Source of the DNA: Litoditis marina
Lineage: Eukaryota > Nematoda > Chromadorea > Rhabditida > Rhabditidae
DNA: 64,000 bases
Assembly (NCBI GenBank): GCA_964036275.1
Contig: OZ038433.1
Location: forward strand, 20,878,485-20,942,484
Direction of reading: 5' to 3'
The translations under genes and the position numbers were made by a program. Below the pieces are notes generated by a model that saw nothing but the letters and a program-made list of their open reading frames with translations, was not told where the DNA came from and did no database searches. Shown here one piece after another: positions 12,601 through 23,439 of this stretch. The stretch's first letter is position 1, and each line of letters opens with the position of its first letter.

Positions 12601-14807
12601 CATCACTTTCTACTGTTCTCCGATGCAGGTCTTTCGGTTCTCACGTGTGTTTAGTACGATATATACAAGAGAACTCTTGATTTAGTGATTTCGGATGGTT
12701 TTTTGTAGTTTTGTTATAAGTTTAATATTGTAGGAGGAGAAGTACATTTAGTGTTGTTTTGCTATCAAATTACATTCTAAACATCAGCATCACATAGGTT
12801 TTCATTTTAAAGCTGTTGATAAATATTTTATTTCGTATTCTAGTTCAAGTTGATGTCTTTAAAATCGGGATGATAGGCGAGAAAAGATTAATTCGACTAA
12901 TTAGACTATTTATCAGGGGTGATATTCAATATCTTGTTCTCTACTTGAATGTTAATCATCACTCGTACGTTTCATATGAGGTTGTTGCTATATTTCCGTT
13001 CCAAGTTGATGTCTTATTTATATTTTTCTCGGAATTAGAGAGAGAATAATGTCATTTTGTTTTTCAGGTGTTGATATGATCTTTTTCGCCTGCTCCTTGG
13101 TTTTTCTCGGTTGGCATCTCGAGGAACATGTTTTGGTCTTGAAATGTGAGTATTTTAATTTATTAATTTTCAGCGCGGTGTGATTACTGTTTACTATTAC
13201 TACTTCCCATTTTCAAGTAAAAACTTAGCCGAAAACAGTGTTGTAAGTTTTGCGTTGTTTGCGTTCTGTTTATTTATATAGTATTTAAGTTTAGTTGGAA
13301 AAGTTTTTAAGTCAGTTTCCAGCAAACCTTCATGTAGTTTTTTTTTCTTTAACCTCGTCTGTTCAGATATGAATTATGTCCTCTCACATTCCCTTTGTTT
13401 TTATACATTAGTTCTAATCTAATTAACTAGTTTATCTGACATAATTTCTCATTGGATAACAGTTCTTGCTCCTTACCAGTTTATTATGTGTTTTTATATT
13501 GTTGATAGATTGAATAAATTGTGATGAACACCTTTTCTTATAGAAAAAAAAGATTATAAAAATGTGTTGAATTTGAAACGTTTATGATACTGACAAAAGT
13601 TGCCCTCCTTGTGCCCGCAACTTTTCGCGTTTTTAGGCACTTCGCCGGCCGTTTGCCAGCCGAGCGCCAAAAGTAGCGTGCGTTGCGCCGTTTTCGCCCG
13701 CGATGCGCCTATTTCGCGCGCGTTTCGCATACCGAGTCCTGTATAGGATAGTAGAAGACGTTTTTCCTGCGCATCCATTTTTTCAAGATTCAAGATTTAT
13801 TAGATCACTTCAAATCGTTACGAAATGGTGTTCCTTGACTGCCGTCTAGATATCTTTGTCTCTGCATACTCGCCTATGCAAGTGAATCATATAACGTATT
13901 ACATGTAGTATTTTGGCTTATTACAATACATTGCAGGCATTTCACGTTTTGTACAAGAAAAATATGCGACAGTTGGTGCAACTGAATGCGGACCACAGAA
14001 AAGCAATCATGTCCTACACTCTCACTCTCCGATACCAGCTGCGAGAGAATATCAGATCCATGAAGGTTCGCTTTCAAGAAATATTTGTAAATATAAACTG
14101 ATAAGGATAGTTTCAGAGATTGAAATACCGTAATTGTGTCAGGTTCTGTTGGTAACTAGCTACTTGATTTACTACGGAGAACGATATGAAGTTGTTTAAT
14201 GAAAGCGTTCCCCTATAATCTGAAATTCGTGAAAAACTTCTCATAGACCATGTTCTTGTCAGTATTTGAATTGGAGTAGATTGAGATGTTTGAGAATAGT
14301 ATTTCAATTTTCATCAACTATTTGTTTTCCTCGTACGTAACCCCGCCGCTTTACGAAGAAGACGAAGCGAGATAGAGGCGTGAGCGTATATATTTTTATT
14401 AATGTCTTTATTTGCTATCGGGTTAGCATGATAACTTAAAAGTCAAAATCAGAGAGGGACGCTACCTTTACTTCCTGAATTGGCTTTTCTGGAAGCTAAA
14501 AACGAACTACTGAAAAATTTGTGAAACGTGCATAATGATAGTAAACGAGTGAAGTATAACTCATTTCAATCTATAATACTTAACTTTTTGCAGCTTCTGA
14601 AAAACGGCTTTCTGCTTCTGAGTGTCTACAACGCGATGGCCAGTGTTCTGTTCTGTCTGGCTCATTCGAAGTGGTTACAGGAAATGAACAACGGCTTACC
14701 CGCCCAATATGCGGACACGTTTTTCAACTTACTGGCAGCTCTGTAAGTTATCTCACTGTCTGTTTATTGCGTCACTCTTTACTATCTCTCTCTCTCTTAT
14801 TTTCTCA

Positions 14808-14856
<49 letters not shown>

Positions 14857-15342
14857 ATTTCTCTAACTCACATCTTCTCACATTAGTTGCCTCGTTTGTT
14901 CTTTTATCTCTCTCGTCATTCCGATTTTTTTTAGATATGGATTTATCATACTAATTGGAGCGGCTCTCTCCGATGAATCGTACATCAGAATGTTGAAGAG
15001 TTGGAAAATCACGCGTACGTTATCTTTTTTCTTATTGAAACATCCGAGAAAGGATTTTATTGAATTGGAATTGAGTATTTAGATGATTTTCAACGGAAAT
15101 GTGAATTTTTGTTTTCAAAAGTGTGCTGGATTATTTTTAATAAGTCTCAATTCTCGCACGGTCTTTCTCAAAACTAGACTCAGAAAGTAATACTTAGACT
15201 TATATATTGATTTTAACTGGGTTCAAAAACTCCGAAATGTTAAGGATGGCTGGTCTTCTGGTACAAGCTGGAGCCTCTGGCAGCGGAACCCACGAACATG
15301 TCAACGTTTTACTTCAGCACGCTGAAAAATCAATGGGGATGA
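9660..15342 (+). CDS. Sre-family seven-transmembrane chemoreceptor (gene 2)
   Basis: Serpentine receptor class e GPCR. Exons: 9660-9903, 10384-10459, 11092-11234, 11554-11615, 13937-14065, 14594-14742, 14935-15014, 15245-15342; in-frame total 326 residues. Exon 1 encodes TM1/TM2. Exon 2 contains the YRMYLVHLVVNG TM3 segment. Exon 3 carries ERWLATYFIEDYEKK then TM4. Exon 5 ends with TLTLRYQLRENIRSMK. Exons 6-7 encode TM6/TM7. The last exon reads VFWYKLEPLAAEPTN and ends with YFSTLKNQWG. Exon lengths equal those of the 31744 gene throughout (last exon 98 bp in both), and the two pair as one subtype. Intron 4 is 2.3 kb because of a TIR-bounded insert; all others are under 650 bp. Confidence 0.9.
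11648..13742. mobile_element. 2.1 kb TIR-bounded insert in intron 4 of gene 2
   Basis: ACAGGACTCGGT at 11648-11659 is matched by its inverse ACCGAGTCCTGT at 13731-13742, with GC-rich CGCC/GGCG-laden subterminal DNA at both ends in an otherwise AT-rich intron. The interior has no recognisable transposase; the longest + frame (12816-13049) shows no motif I know. Probably a non-autonomous DNA transposon. The element accounts for nearly all of the extra intron length. Confidence 0.6.
12035..12107. repeat. TTGTAGTTTGATC hairpin, copy 1
   Basis: GTTGTAGTTTGATCTCGATA is followed about 40 bases later by its inverse AGATCAAACTACAAAC, giving a short hairpin. Copy 2 is at 19289-19359 and single arms recur near 47623 and 52528, so it is a dispersed family. 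This copy is nested in the 2.1 kb insert. Confidence 0.55.
13786..13815 (-). repeat. Retrotransposon tail-like sequence, minus strand
   Basis: On the minus strand this reads AATAAATCTTGAATCTTG, the same tail found after the RTE-like fragment at about 39985-40017. No RTE coding sequence is seen beside it, so only a tail remnant is claimed. Confidence 0.3.
14811..14853. repeat. (TC)n microsatellite in intron 6 of gene 2
   Basis: An uninterrupted CT/TC run between exon 6 and exon 7, set in a wider pyrimidine-rich stretch. It is on the sense strand upstream of the acceptor, so it extends the polypyrimidine region. Confidence 0.9.
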
Positions 15343-15676
15343 TACGAAGCAAAATGGAGTTATGTCTTTATTTCGCTGTGTCTATTTGTACATCTGCACA
15401 CTTTGTTAATTTCTGACTCTTCTGTGTGCTCAGACCAGGGTTGGCGGCCCATTCCCGCACCGCGATCTTTGTGAATCCAGGATAACCTTCTTTGTGAAAT
15501 TGTAGTTATTTTGAGTTTTCCCACCCATAGGTGTTCGGTTTACAGAACCCAAACTTCCCAAACCGATCGTTTTTTATGTATTTTCACTAAAGCACTTTTA
15601 TATATGTATTTTTAGTCAACATAAAATAATTACTTGTGGTTTTCTCATCTTTGCTGTTAGAGTGCCAATTCTCACA
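15343..15676. other. Intergenic spacer before the sulfotransferase gene
   Basis: About 330 bp with no coding exon seen. A short gap like this could allow downstream co-transcription, but the two genes are functionally unrelated and no polycistronic signal is visible. Confidence 0.35.
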
Positions 15677-18600
15677 ATGAAAACAAGGAAAGTTGTTTCC
15701 CTAACTATGGTTATTGCCTTTTTCCTCGCTTTCCGTTACGTCGGTTTCAGAAATAGATGCGGTGAGTTTCTATTATATCCATTTCTAAAAAATATTTCAC
15801 TCGCTCAAACTGCTATTACATGAAATCAGGACAAGTGTTGACCACGACACGGGATCCGAGTAAAGATGAGTGTTTTGAAAACTAGTTTCAGAACACCAAA
15901 AAGTGTTTTCATGAATAAATTGATCGGCAAACTCATATGTTTCAATAATCGTTGATGAAAGCAAATTTTCCTGCAATCGTGAATGCACGTTTTTTGATCG
16001 TGACTGAACGTTTCAAATGTAACGCGTTACGTATTATGGTGTTAAAACTACCGAAAAAAACATGTTAGTTCCGAGACATCATCGCGTAAAACAAAACATG
16101 AAGTACAAAATCTTTTTCGTCTGTCTTCAGGCAAACACACAAAATGTTCCCTGCACTCTAAAGTGTACACTGATTCATCAAAAAATGGGGGACCAACAAT
16201 GGTGTGATTTATACGAGCTACTCAAGGACGGCATAACTACTAGGGACACTGCAACTAAAAGGGAAACATATAGAGTGTGATTCTTTTAAAGTTATCATGC
16301 CACAAAATGAGAAAAATATTTTGCTAACTAGTTCACGGTAGATCCCAATACACTGCTGGCTAACTGTGTTGACAACAGTAACCTCGCTCATTATTTTTGA
16401 ATTCCGTGGCATATCTGAACAGAAAAGCTGTGTGACTTATGTGACAGGAATCCTAAATGACGTCATGAATGAATTGCTTTATAATTAACTCAATGTTACG
16501 TTGATATCATATTAAAATTTTCATCGAAATCGGTCAGTGCTACCCGAAGTCACAAGACAGTTTGATTAACCGACCTGACAGAGAAAGCGAGAGAGTGCAT
16601 TAAATGAAAAGACATTTATTTCAAAAGGTCGTAACTTGGTTAAAAATTATTTATTTTTCGAAGAAAATATTGGCGCTCATTCAGTTTTTGTACGAGTTCC
16701 CACATCGCTTCAAAATTCAGCCAAATCCGTTCAGTTGGGGCCTAGATAATATACTCCGCACAACGAACGAACACACGACGGAAGTTGGCGCTCTGGATGA
16801 AGCAAAAACGTCATATATTGGCTCAAACTTGACCGACTTTGTTAAAATTTAGGACACAACCTGGAAACAAGCTGCTGAAAATTCTTGAATCATCAAAAGT
16901 TCCGATTTGAGTATTTGTGCCTTTTTAAGGGAAGACTAAAAAAATAGAGGCGCGCATTAGCCGGACCAAAGACAAATCACGCACAGCGCTTTGCGCTGCG
17001 CGCGATTGTGTGTTATTATAATTACACAAAATGTGCTACACAACAATAAAAAAAAGCAAGAAAATGGTACAGAAAAAGGATCTCAAAGAATCCGTCCCGC
17101 TTTAATTTTGACTTTTGAGTTAACAATCTGACCCTGTGGCAAATGAAAAACAATCAACAAACATATATACTTTATATTCCTATCTTGCTTCATTTTCTCA
17201 GAGAAGCGCCTTACGTAATGACACCGATAGGGGGGTTGCGTACGGTGTACGCTCAAAATAGTCCATAGAAGTGCAAAAATGGTTTTAAAACACATACGAA
17301 TACACTAGAGACTACAAAATGAAAATAAATCTGGATGTAAATGAACCAAGTCGAGTTGCGTCACAGTGAAAATATTCGTGTCCCCTTTTTATTGCTTGAT
17401 TTCATGCAAATTTTACAAATTTTCAATCACAAAGTTTTTCATGGTCTATGAGAAGACATCGAGAAAGTTTTTTGAGCTTTTTTGAATTTTTCGCGATACA
17501 AATTATAGCGGAACAGTTTCCTTGAATGTGAACCGTCTGTGAGATGTGTCCGATGGGTCAGGCTAGAAGCAAGGCAGTGCCAGTGTGCCAGATTTAGGCA
17601 TCGATTCAGTCTCGCATTTATATGTTAACCTCTGAACTTCATTTCAACCTCTAAACCAGGAACACCAAGTGAGTTTAACGCTCCCTCACGTCACATGCGA
17701 TGGAACGCTGAAGAAAAGAAGGTGTTACCGGCATTTGTTAATTTCCGCGAAGTGTATGTGGTGAGTTGTTTCCACACTGGAATTGTTTTTCCAAGAACCT
17801 TTCATCGTAACACCTTCACGAAAACAAATTTAGTACTGTAGTGTTCCTGAACTCGAGGGACATTGTACTACACCGAGCAATAATCGATTAGAATGAACTC
17901 CGATGCGAGGAAAACACCTTGAGTATCCACAACGATATACGTGGAAGATGATAATGATAAACTCCGTCTAAAATAGAAGAACAAAGGCGGATTACGTTAC
18001 AGTAGAACGTTCATGATTGCATTATAGTTGCTTGATTCTTATTCAAATACAATATATCTGAGCTGGTAACAAATGACGGACCGCATGAGCCTGGAACAAA
18101 GCTCACTCATGCCTATATCCACTCACTCTACAGGCAGTCCTTCTACGGGTGCTATCGAAATTGTGTAACTTCCCGAAGCAGTAACACACGCTGAAACAGT
18201 TGTCGTGAAATATTGTTCATAGTTTCACTTATGCGACGTATTTGCGAAGTCGATCTGGTTTTGATGTGAAACTTTTTTTTATGAAAAACAGAACACGATG
18301 TTAACGTTTATCGCTTTGAATGGCTCGAAAATACTTAAATTGAGCTGCTGGTTAATATTTAACAGTCTGTTTCAGACCGCTCCTGACTATCAGTTGTCCA
18401 CATGTCAGATTCAAAAGAGTTTGACGACGGTGCGCGCTGGAATATTTTGTCTCTTATACGATCCCGTTGGTTTTCTCAATCAGAACATCTCTATCAGCGG
18501 ACACAACTGGAACAATTTGTGAGTCAAATTAGTATCATGCTAATATTTCTTTCAGAACAATTGTCTAAAATGATTGTTAAATCTTTTCGAAACTTTCTAG

Positions 18601-20345
18601 TCATTTGGTTAAATTCAAACTAAGTGTATTTCCCACGGACGTCTTCCATAAAAAATATAGGGTTTCTTGGTTGTATTGTATAAACGCAAGTTTTTACATA
18701 ATGCTTGTCATAAAACACAGTTTTATGAGTAGGTGCAGTGAAAAGTCTCACAAAGAATTGGAGCACTCGCTCCCCGGTTTCCAGACCTTGTGGAACGAAG
18801 AACAAGTACTTCTCCATCAGCGAAGTGGAAAAAGTCATGCAACCGAACTTCACAAATTTCGTCATTATACGGGATCCTATCGATAGATTTCTGAGTGGTT
18901 TTGCCCACATTTGTGAGAAGTGAGGACTTTATTTATACATAGTATTCAGTGTAATTCCTTGCTCAACCAGACACTTTCATCTCGGCACAAATTTGTTCTA
19001 AACTTTTTGTTATTCTGATACAGTTTTTACTTTCCCAACATATTCACAACAACCGGAACAAATTGAGCAAATGTGTGTTTGTGTGTGTTTGGACAGCATA
19101 GACGCAGTAATACACAAATCGTTATTTGGAGTGGTGGTTGCAATGGATGTGGAACGGACATGCGATGTTTTCTAAGGACGCAGTACGCTCGTTATCGGTC
19201 GTATGCCTACGGCCGAACTCGCGCGCTTACATCGGGAGAGGACATCCACTTTGCACCCCAGACATGGTTAGTTGAGATACAGAGAGATTTCGTTGTAGTT
19301 TGATCGCGATACACGTTCTAATTCTTGTGTTTGGATCAAAATGCGAAGCGATCAGACTACAAACCGTGCGCAAAAACACAGCACACCGTATACGTATAGG
19401 CTTGCTTTGGTAAGAGGAATCTCTATAAAACGAACACTATCAAGGTGTTGACTTGTTTCACATGGAGTGTTCTTCCATTATAACTTTAAAGCTTCTTTTC
19501 AATGTTGTAACGCGTATCGGCTCCTAAAAATCAATACGATTGCTTGACACTGTTCTGTACATTTTCCAACAACCAAACAGCCAAACACCAAGTGACGACG
19601 CCGTAAGTGAGTTGTATGGGAACACTGACGTTGTTTATGAATCGAATAATAGCCAATTTTCTTTTTGTTTGGCCAATTTTTATGTATTCCCAATTGCTAA
19701 CAATTGTTCGATTACCGTTTAGGTACTGCTCCTTTTCGAACCATTTCGATCAATATGAAATTGTGCGCTACGGAAAGGGTGCAGAGATGAAGCGAATGAT
19801 GGAGGACATTCTGGGAATTCTCAGAAACAACAAAGTGGAACCACGTTACCTCGATATGATTGCAAAAGAAATTCTCAGTGAGTACTATTAGAAATCGCCC
19901 CAACCATACACTTGTTTTACGTAGTAATGGCACTAATCGTAACGATTGCTTACGCTTACTGACGTGATCGGATACACATCCGGAACAGTAGGTCGTGACT
20001 GTGAGAAAACGTTCAAAACGTTTGCCTCAAATAAAAGGTTCATATGCCATCTAGAAAATTGTTTTGTATTCTCTTTTGCCTCCAATCCTTCTCTTCTTTT
20101 TATCTGGCTATCTTTCAAGATTCTACTTTTCTCATTTGCTGTATTTTCCTTTTTGTATCTCATCTTTTTTCTTCTCTCTATCTGTCTTTCTCCGTCAGTT
20201 CCCATTTTGGTTTTTACTATCCTCTCAAAATTCATGAGTGAAAAAGATTGTTTACAATGTATAACTGTATTCACGTTCTTTCAGAGGGAAAAAAGACTTC
20301 TTAGTTTTTCGTTTTGACCTTCCGAAAATAAGGAAAAACTTTTAG
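15677..20345 (+). CDS. Carbohydrate sulfotransferase-like, Sulfotransfer_2 family
   Basis: Predicted type II Golgi enzyme moving sulfate from PAPS to glycans. Model: 15677-15761, 17660-17760, 18376-18518, 18785-18919, 19132-19266, 19723-19877, about 19992-20037, 20285-20345; frames agree across all joins, giving about 286 residues. A signal anchor lies at residues 5-24. TAPDYQLSTCQIQKSLTTV (63-81) matches the 5'-phosphosulfate-binding region, and VIIRDPIDRFLSGF (136-149) the 3'-phosphate-binding loop. A Cys cluster CENGGCNGCG follows (153-162), then SGEDIHFAPQTW, as in nematode paralogs. The last exon ends DFLVFRFDLP. The exon 5 start could instead be 19108 (in frame, 8 residues longer). Exon 7 is the weakest, and about 20 residues usual before the DF motif seem missing, so the 3' end may be mis-modelled or decayed. 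Confidence 0.78.
16450..17011 (+). repeat. Solo arm copy of the giant inverted-repeat family
   Basis: Within sulfotransferase intron 1, the order of landmarks matches the right arm at 3180-3890: a GACGTCA-containing start, the TCATCGAAATCGGTCAG-type segment, the GAGAGAGTGCATTAA tract, ACACACGACGGAAGTTGGCG, and the GC-rich end GAGGCGCGCATTAGCCGG to CGCTGCGCGCGATTG. Only one arm is present, so no hairpin forms here. Confidence 0.7.
19289..19359. repeat. TTGTAGTTTGATC hairpin, copy 2
   Basis: CGTTGTAGTTTGATCGCGAT followed by the inverse GCGATCAGACTACAAAC. Homologous to copy 1 at 12035-12107, with shared downstream sequence (ACACCG-type and GACTTTGG/TGCTTTGG words). It lies in intron 5 of the sulfotransferase gene. 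Confidence 0.5.
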
Positions 20346-21107
20346 TATGAATTTTAGAGTTTCCTCATAATTCTTCGTTCGTTCTTCGCACAGTTTCATA
20401 CTATGCATGTATACAGTGCATGTATACAGTGTTATGCAGTTCTAAGTCAGAAATACAGTTATATTGGTCGATTATTATAATTTTTTAAAAGTTGTGCGAG
20501 AAATAGTGGAAACTCATGAGAAGTTGAGATGTAATATTTATCAGCAAACTATTACACATATCGAAATACAAGGAGAAGTTCATGTAAGACTGTTCATGAG
20601 GAGATCTCATCATGTTTGAGGTGAAAATACATCTCAAGTATGATACGTAGTGCTGTGGGTCGGTTAAACATTTTCTGTGTTGAGATACCAATATGAATAA
20701 ATGAAAACACTGTTTTATCGTGATTTTCAGAAAATGGAGTAAGTTGATTCGTTTGTCCATTTGTCGGTAATTGTTCGCGTCACACTACATCACCTGCTTA
20801 TTCGGAACGATAATAGCAGAAGTAATAACCGGTTAAAAGCTAAAGTTATTTTGAGCAACAATCAAAAATGGTTTATCGCGCGGAGCGCGAAGCGCTCTGC
20901 GTGAGTTGTCTTTGGTTTGGCCATTGCGGACTCGTTTTTTCCTTTTAATTAACAAAAATCTTCAAACATATTTTTTTTTCGAAAACTAAAAAGAGAGAAC
21001 GTTAGAGAATCACGAATTGAACATTGTGTGAAAATTTCAGCCAAATCGGATTATTTTCGCCTGAGTTATGGTTTCGTGTCGTTGTTGAAAAGTTCCGCCG
21101 TAATTCG
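20346..21107. other. Intergenic; diverged arm fragment of the giant repeat
   Basis: No coding exon is recognised. At about 20876-20935 there is a GC-rich patch (GCGCGGAGCGCGAAGCGCTCTGCG, then GTTGTCTTTGGTTTGGCC) related to the outer end of the 531-3890 repeat arms, showing that this family is dispersed. Confidence 0.45.
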
Positions 21108-21177
21108 TCCCTCGTCCCTCCTCCCTCCTCCCTCGTCCCTCGTCCCTCCTCCCTCGTCCCTCGTCCCTCGTCCCTCA
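21108..21177. repeat. 7-bp tandem repeat (CCCTCGT/CCCTCCT)n
   Basis: About ten units of CCCTCGT with CCCTCCT variants, directly before the GGCGCC-rich array. Confidence 0.85.
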
Positions 21178-21199
21178 CGGAATTCTGTCCGCATCGTAG

Positions 21200-22290
21200 T
21201 GGAAAAACTACTGAACCGATTTGGCTGAAATTTGAAACACCTATTCTATGGCAAAAGTTAGCTCGTCGCGCCAAGTATGAAATGTATATGTAATCTCTGG
21301 CGCCGTGCGCGGGCGCCAATAGGCGCCAAAAACGACTATTGGAAAAACTATCGAACCGATTTAGCTGAAATTTGAAACATGAGTTCTAATGCAAAATTTA
21401 GCATGTCGCGCCAAATATAAGATGTATAGCTCCTCATTGGCGCCGGGCGCGGGCGCCAATAGGCGCCAAAACCACTATTGGAAAAACTACCGAACCGATT
21501 TAGCTGAAATTTGAAACATGAGTTATAATGCAAAAGTTAGCCCGTCGCGCCAAATATGAGATGAATACATCACCATTGGCGCCCGGCGCTGGCGCCAATA
21601 GGCGCCAAAAACGGCAAAACACTATTTATCATCAATTAAAATGTTGAACACTAATAGAAATTGAATAATTTGGTGGAAAGTGTGAAAGTCTTTTTCCAAA
21701 ACTAAAATTTTTCTTCTGGCGCTCGAACCAGGCGCCAGATGGCGCCAAAACCCAAACTCACGACAGCGTCAATGGAATCGTCTGAAATTCGGTACACTAA
21801 ATAACTATCACATGGCAAGTAAGATGCTCAATCTGAAAATCAAAGAAAGTTCTGTTGGCATTGTGCGCTGGCGCCAATTGGCGCCAAAGTTGGAAAAATA
21901 TCGGTTATCGTCAATCAAACTGTTTCAAGTTAACAGATATTGAATATTCCAATGTGAAATAAAGATCCACAAATTCAAAATCGAATTTTATCGTCTGGCT
22001 CGGAACAGACGCCAAATGGCGCCAAAACAAAAACACACGAAACTGACAATTGAATAGTTTGAATATTGCTCCAATCAGTAATTGACACATGTAGTGTGTA
22101 CTGGTAGCTCAAAAACTTAGAAAATTTAGTTTCGTTCTGGCGCCAGACGCGTGTGTCAATTGACGCAGGAATGAAAAAAAGTTTCAACGAAGGTTTTTGA
22201 TGTGGTATTGGAAATAATGGCTATATTGTAAGTGAGTTGGTGTCTCTAATTGTAGATTTGTCAATGGCGCCAATCCCCATCGCTTATCGC
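21200..22290. repeat. GGCGCC-rich tandem array, decaying rightwards
   Basis: Three units of about 139 bp start at roughly 21200, 21339 and 21479. Each begins GGAAAAACTA, includes CCGATTT then GCTGAAATTTGAAAC, and ends in GGCGCC-containing palindromic DNA (for example GGGCGCCAATAGGCGCC). Further GGCGCC pairs continue at about 21720-21750, 21870-21890, 22000-22025, 22139-22165 and 22264-22275 with diverged spacers. The GC-rich palindromes stand out in AT-rich surroundings. Confidence 0.8.
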
Positions 22291-22522
22291 CGCTAAAAGC
22301 GGTGTACATGTCAATCGGAACGTTTAGCGTTTTTGTTCAGTTGTTGATAGTCACAGAGCCAGTAACCTGCGTTATATTACAACATCAGCAATTTTATGGT
22401 CTGCATTCGGCTTCGTGCACACACAAAACTGAGATTTCCATAATAATATAATGAGTTTACAAGATTCCTTCTGTGAATAGGCAACATATGAAGTTGTAGG
22501 AGTACAACTAGCAAAAAAAGGA

Positions 22523-22897
22523 CAATTAGTAAAAAGTGGGGGAACCAACAAATGTGTGAGTTGTGTTTGGTTCGACCTCGATATCAGCAAAAAGTGAACG
22601 ATACGAATTGCTGTGATACTGTAGCAGAAGTATTCTGCAAAAATAGAACAATACAAATGTTGCACAATGGTTCACAACGCACGCATGTCGTCAAAGCACA
22701 CATGAAATACCCTTCGGCAATTTCAGAAATATCATGCGGGCTTCGTGAACCATTGTGCAACATTTGTATTGTTCTATTTTTGCAGAATACTTCTGCTACA
22801 GTATCACAGCAATTCGTATCGTTCACTTTTTGCTAATATCGAGGTCGAACCAAACACAACTCACACATTTGTTGGTTCCCCCACTTTTTACTAATTT
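22523..22897. repeat. Near-perfect hairpin element (153 bp arms)
   Basis: Arms 22523-22675 and 22745-22897 are inverse copies with almost no mismatches, separated by a 69 bp spacer. The outer ends read CAATTAGTAAAAAGTGGGGG and its inverse. The near-identity implies recent origin or continuing arm homogenisation. ORFs on both strands here are the same arm read twice. Confidence 0.9.
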
Positions 22898-23439
22898 GAA
22901 TATGGCTTTATACTATTCAAACACCTCAAATAGAAACAAACTTGAAAGATTCACCAAATTTGGCTACTAACATTCGAAAGCAAAAATCGATGACTTCGTC
23001 AAATATAAAATTGTCTACGAATCAACACGTATGAATATGAAGCCTGGTATAACTAACATTAGACCGTGCTGCGAGAAAAGTCGCAGCCTCTTAAATACGA
23101 GAGATGTAGTGAAGTTACTATTCAATGTAACGGTACACTATAAATAAATGAAATTCAAAAGTGGTACGTGGAATATCAAACGTCAACGAAAATGAGACGT
23201 CAACAAGCAATTGTACAACTCCTAGGTTCCTCAATACGACCGGAACTGATTTCTTGCCCTGTTCAATTAAGTGGTAAGTACTGCGATTTGTCATTATTAA
23301 AGTACAGGTGCCCATTTCAATCTCCAATTAACTATAATTCAGCTACACCTGCCAATTAACATATGCGCTAACCTTGTTCTAGGTAACAATTTTCCCTGCC
23401 AAACGTTCAAGAGCAAACTCCAAAGTAGTTTTCATAAGA

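Noticed and set aside
13554..13793. 79-codon minus-strand ORF
   Set aside because: It is formed by the GC-rich subterminal part of the 2.1 kb insert plus a retrotransposon tail. No domain or splice support.
19946..20317. 123-codon open frame at the end of the sulfotransferase gene
   Set aside because: It lacks an ATG at its start, and most of it is a pyrimidine-rich intron-like stretch. Only its first part (to about 20037) fits the family.
22372..22970. Similar ORFs on both strands around 22.4-23.0 kb
   Set aside because: They are the two arms of one hairpin read in opposite directions, not duplicated genes.
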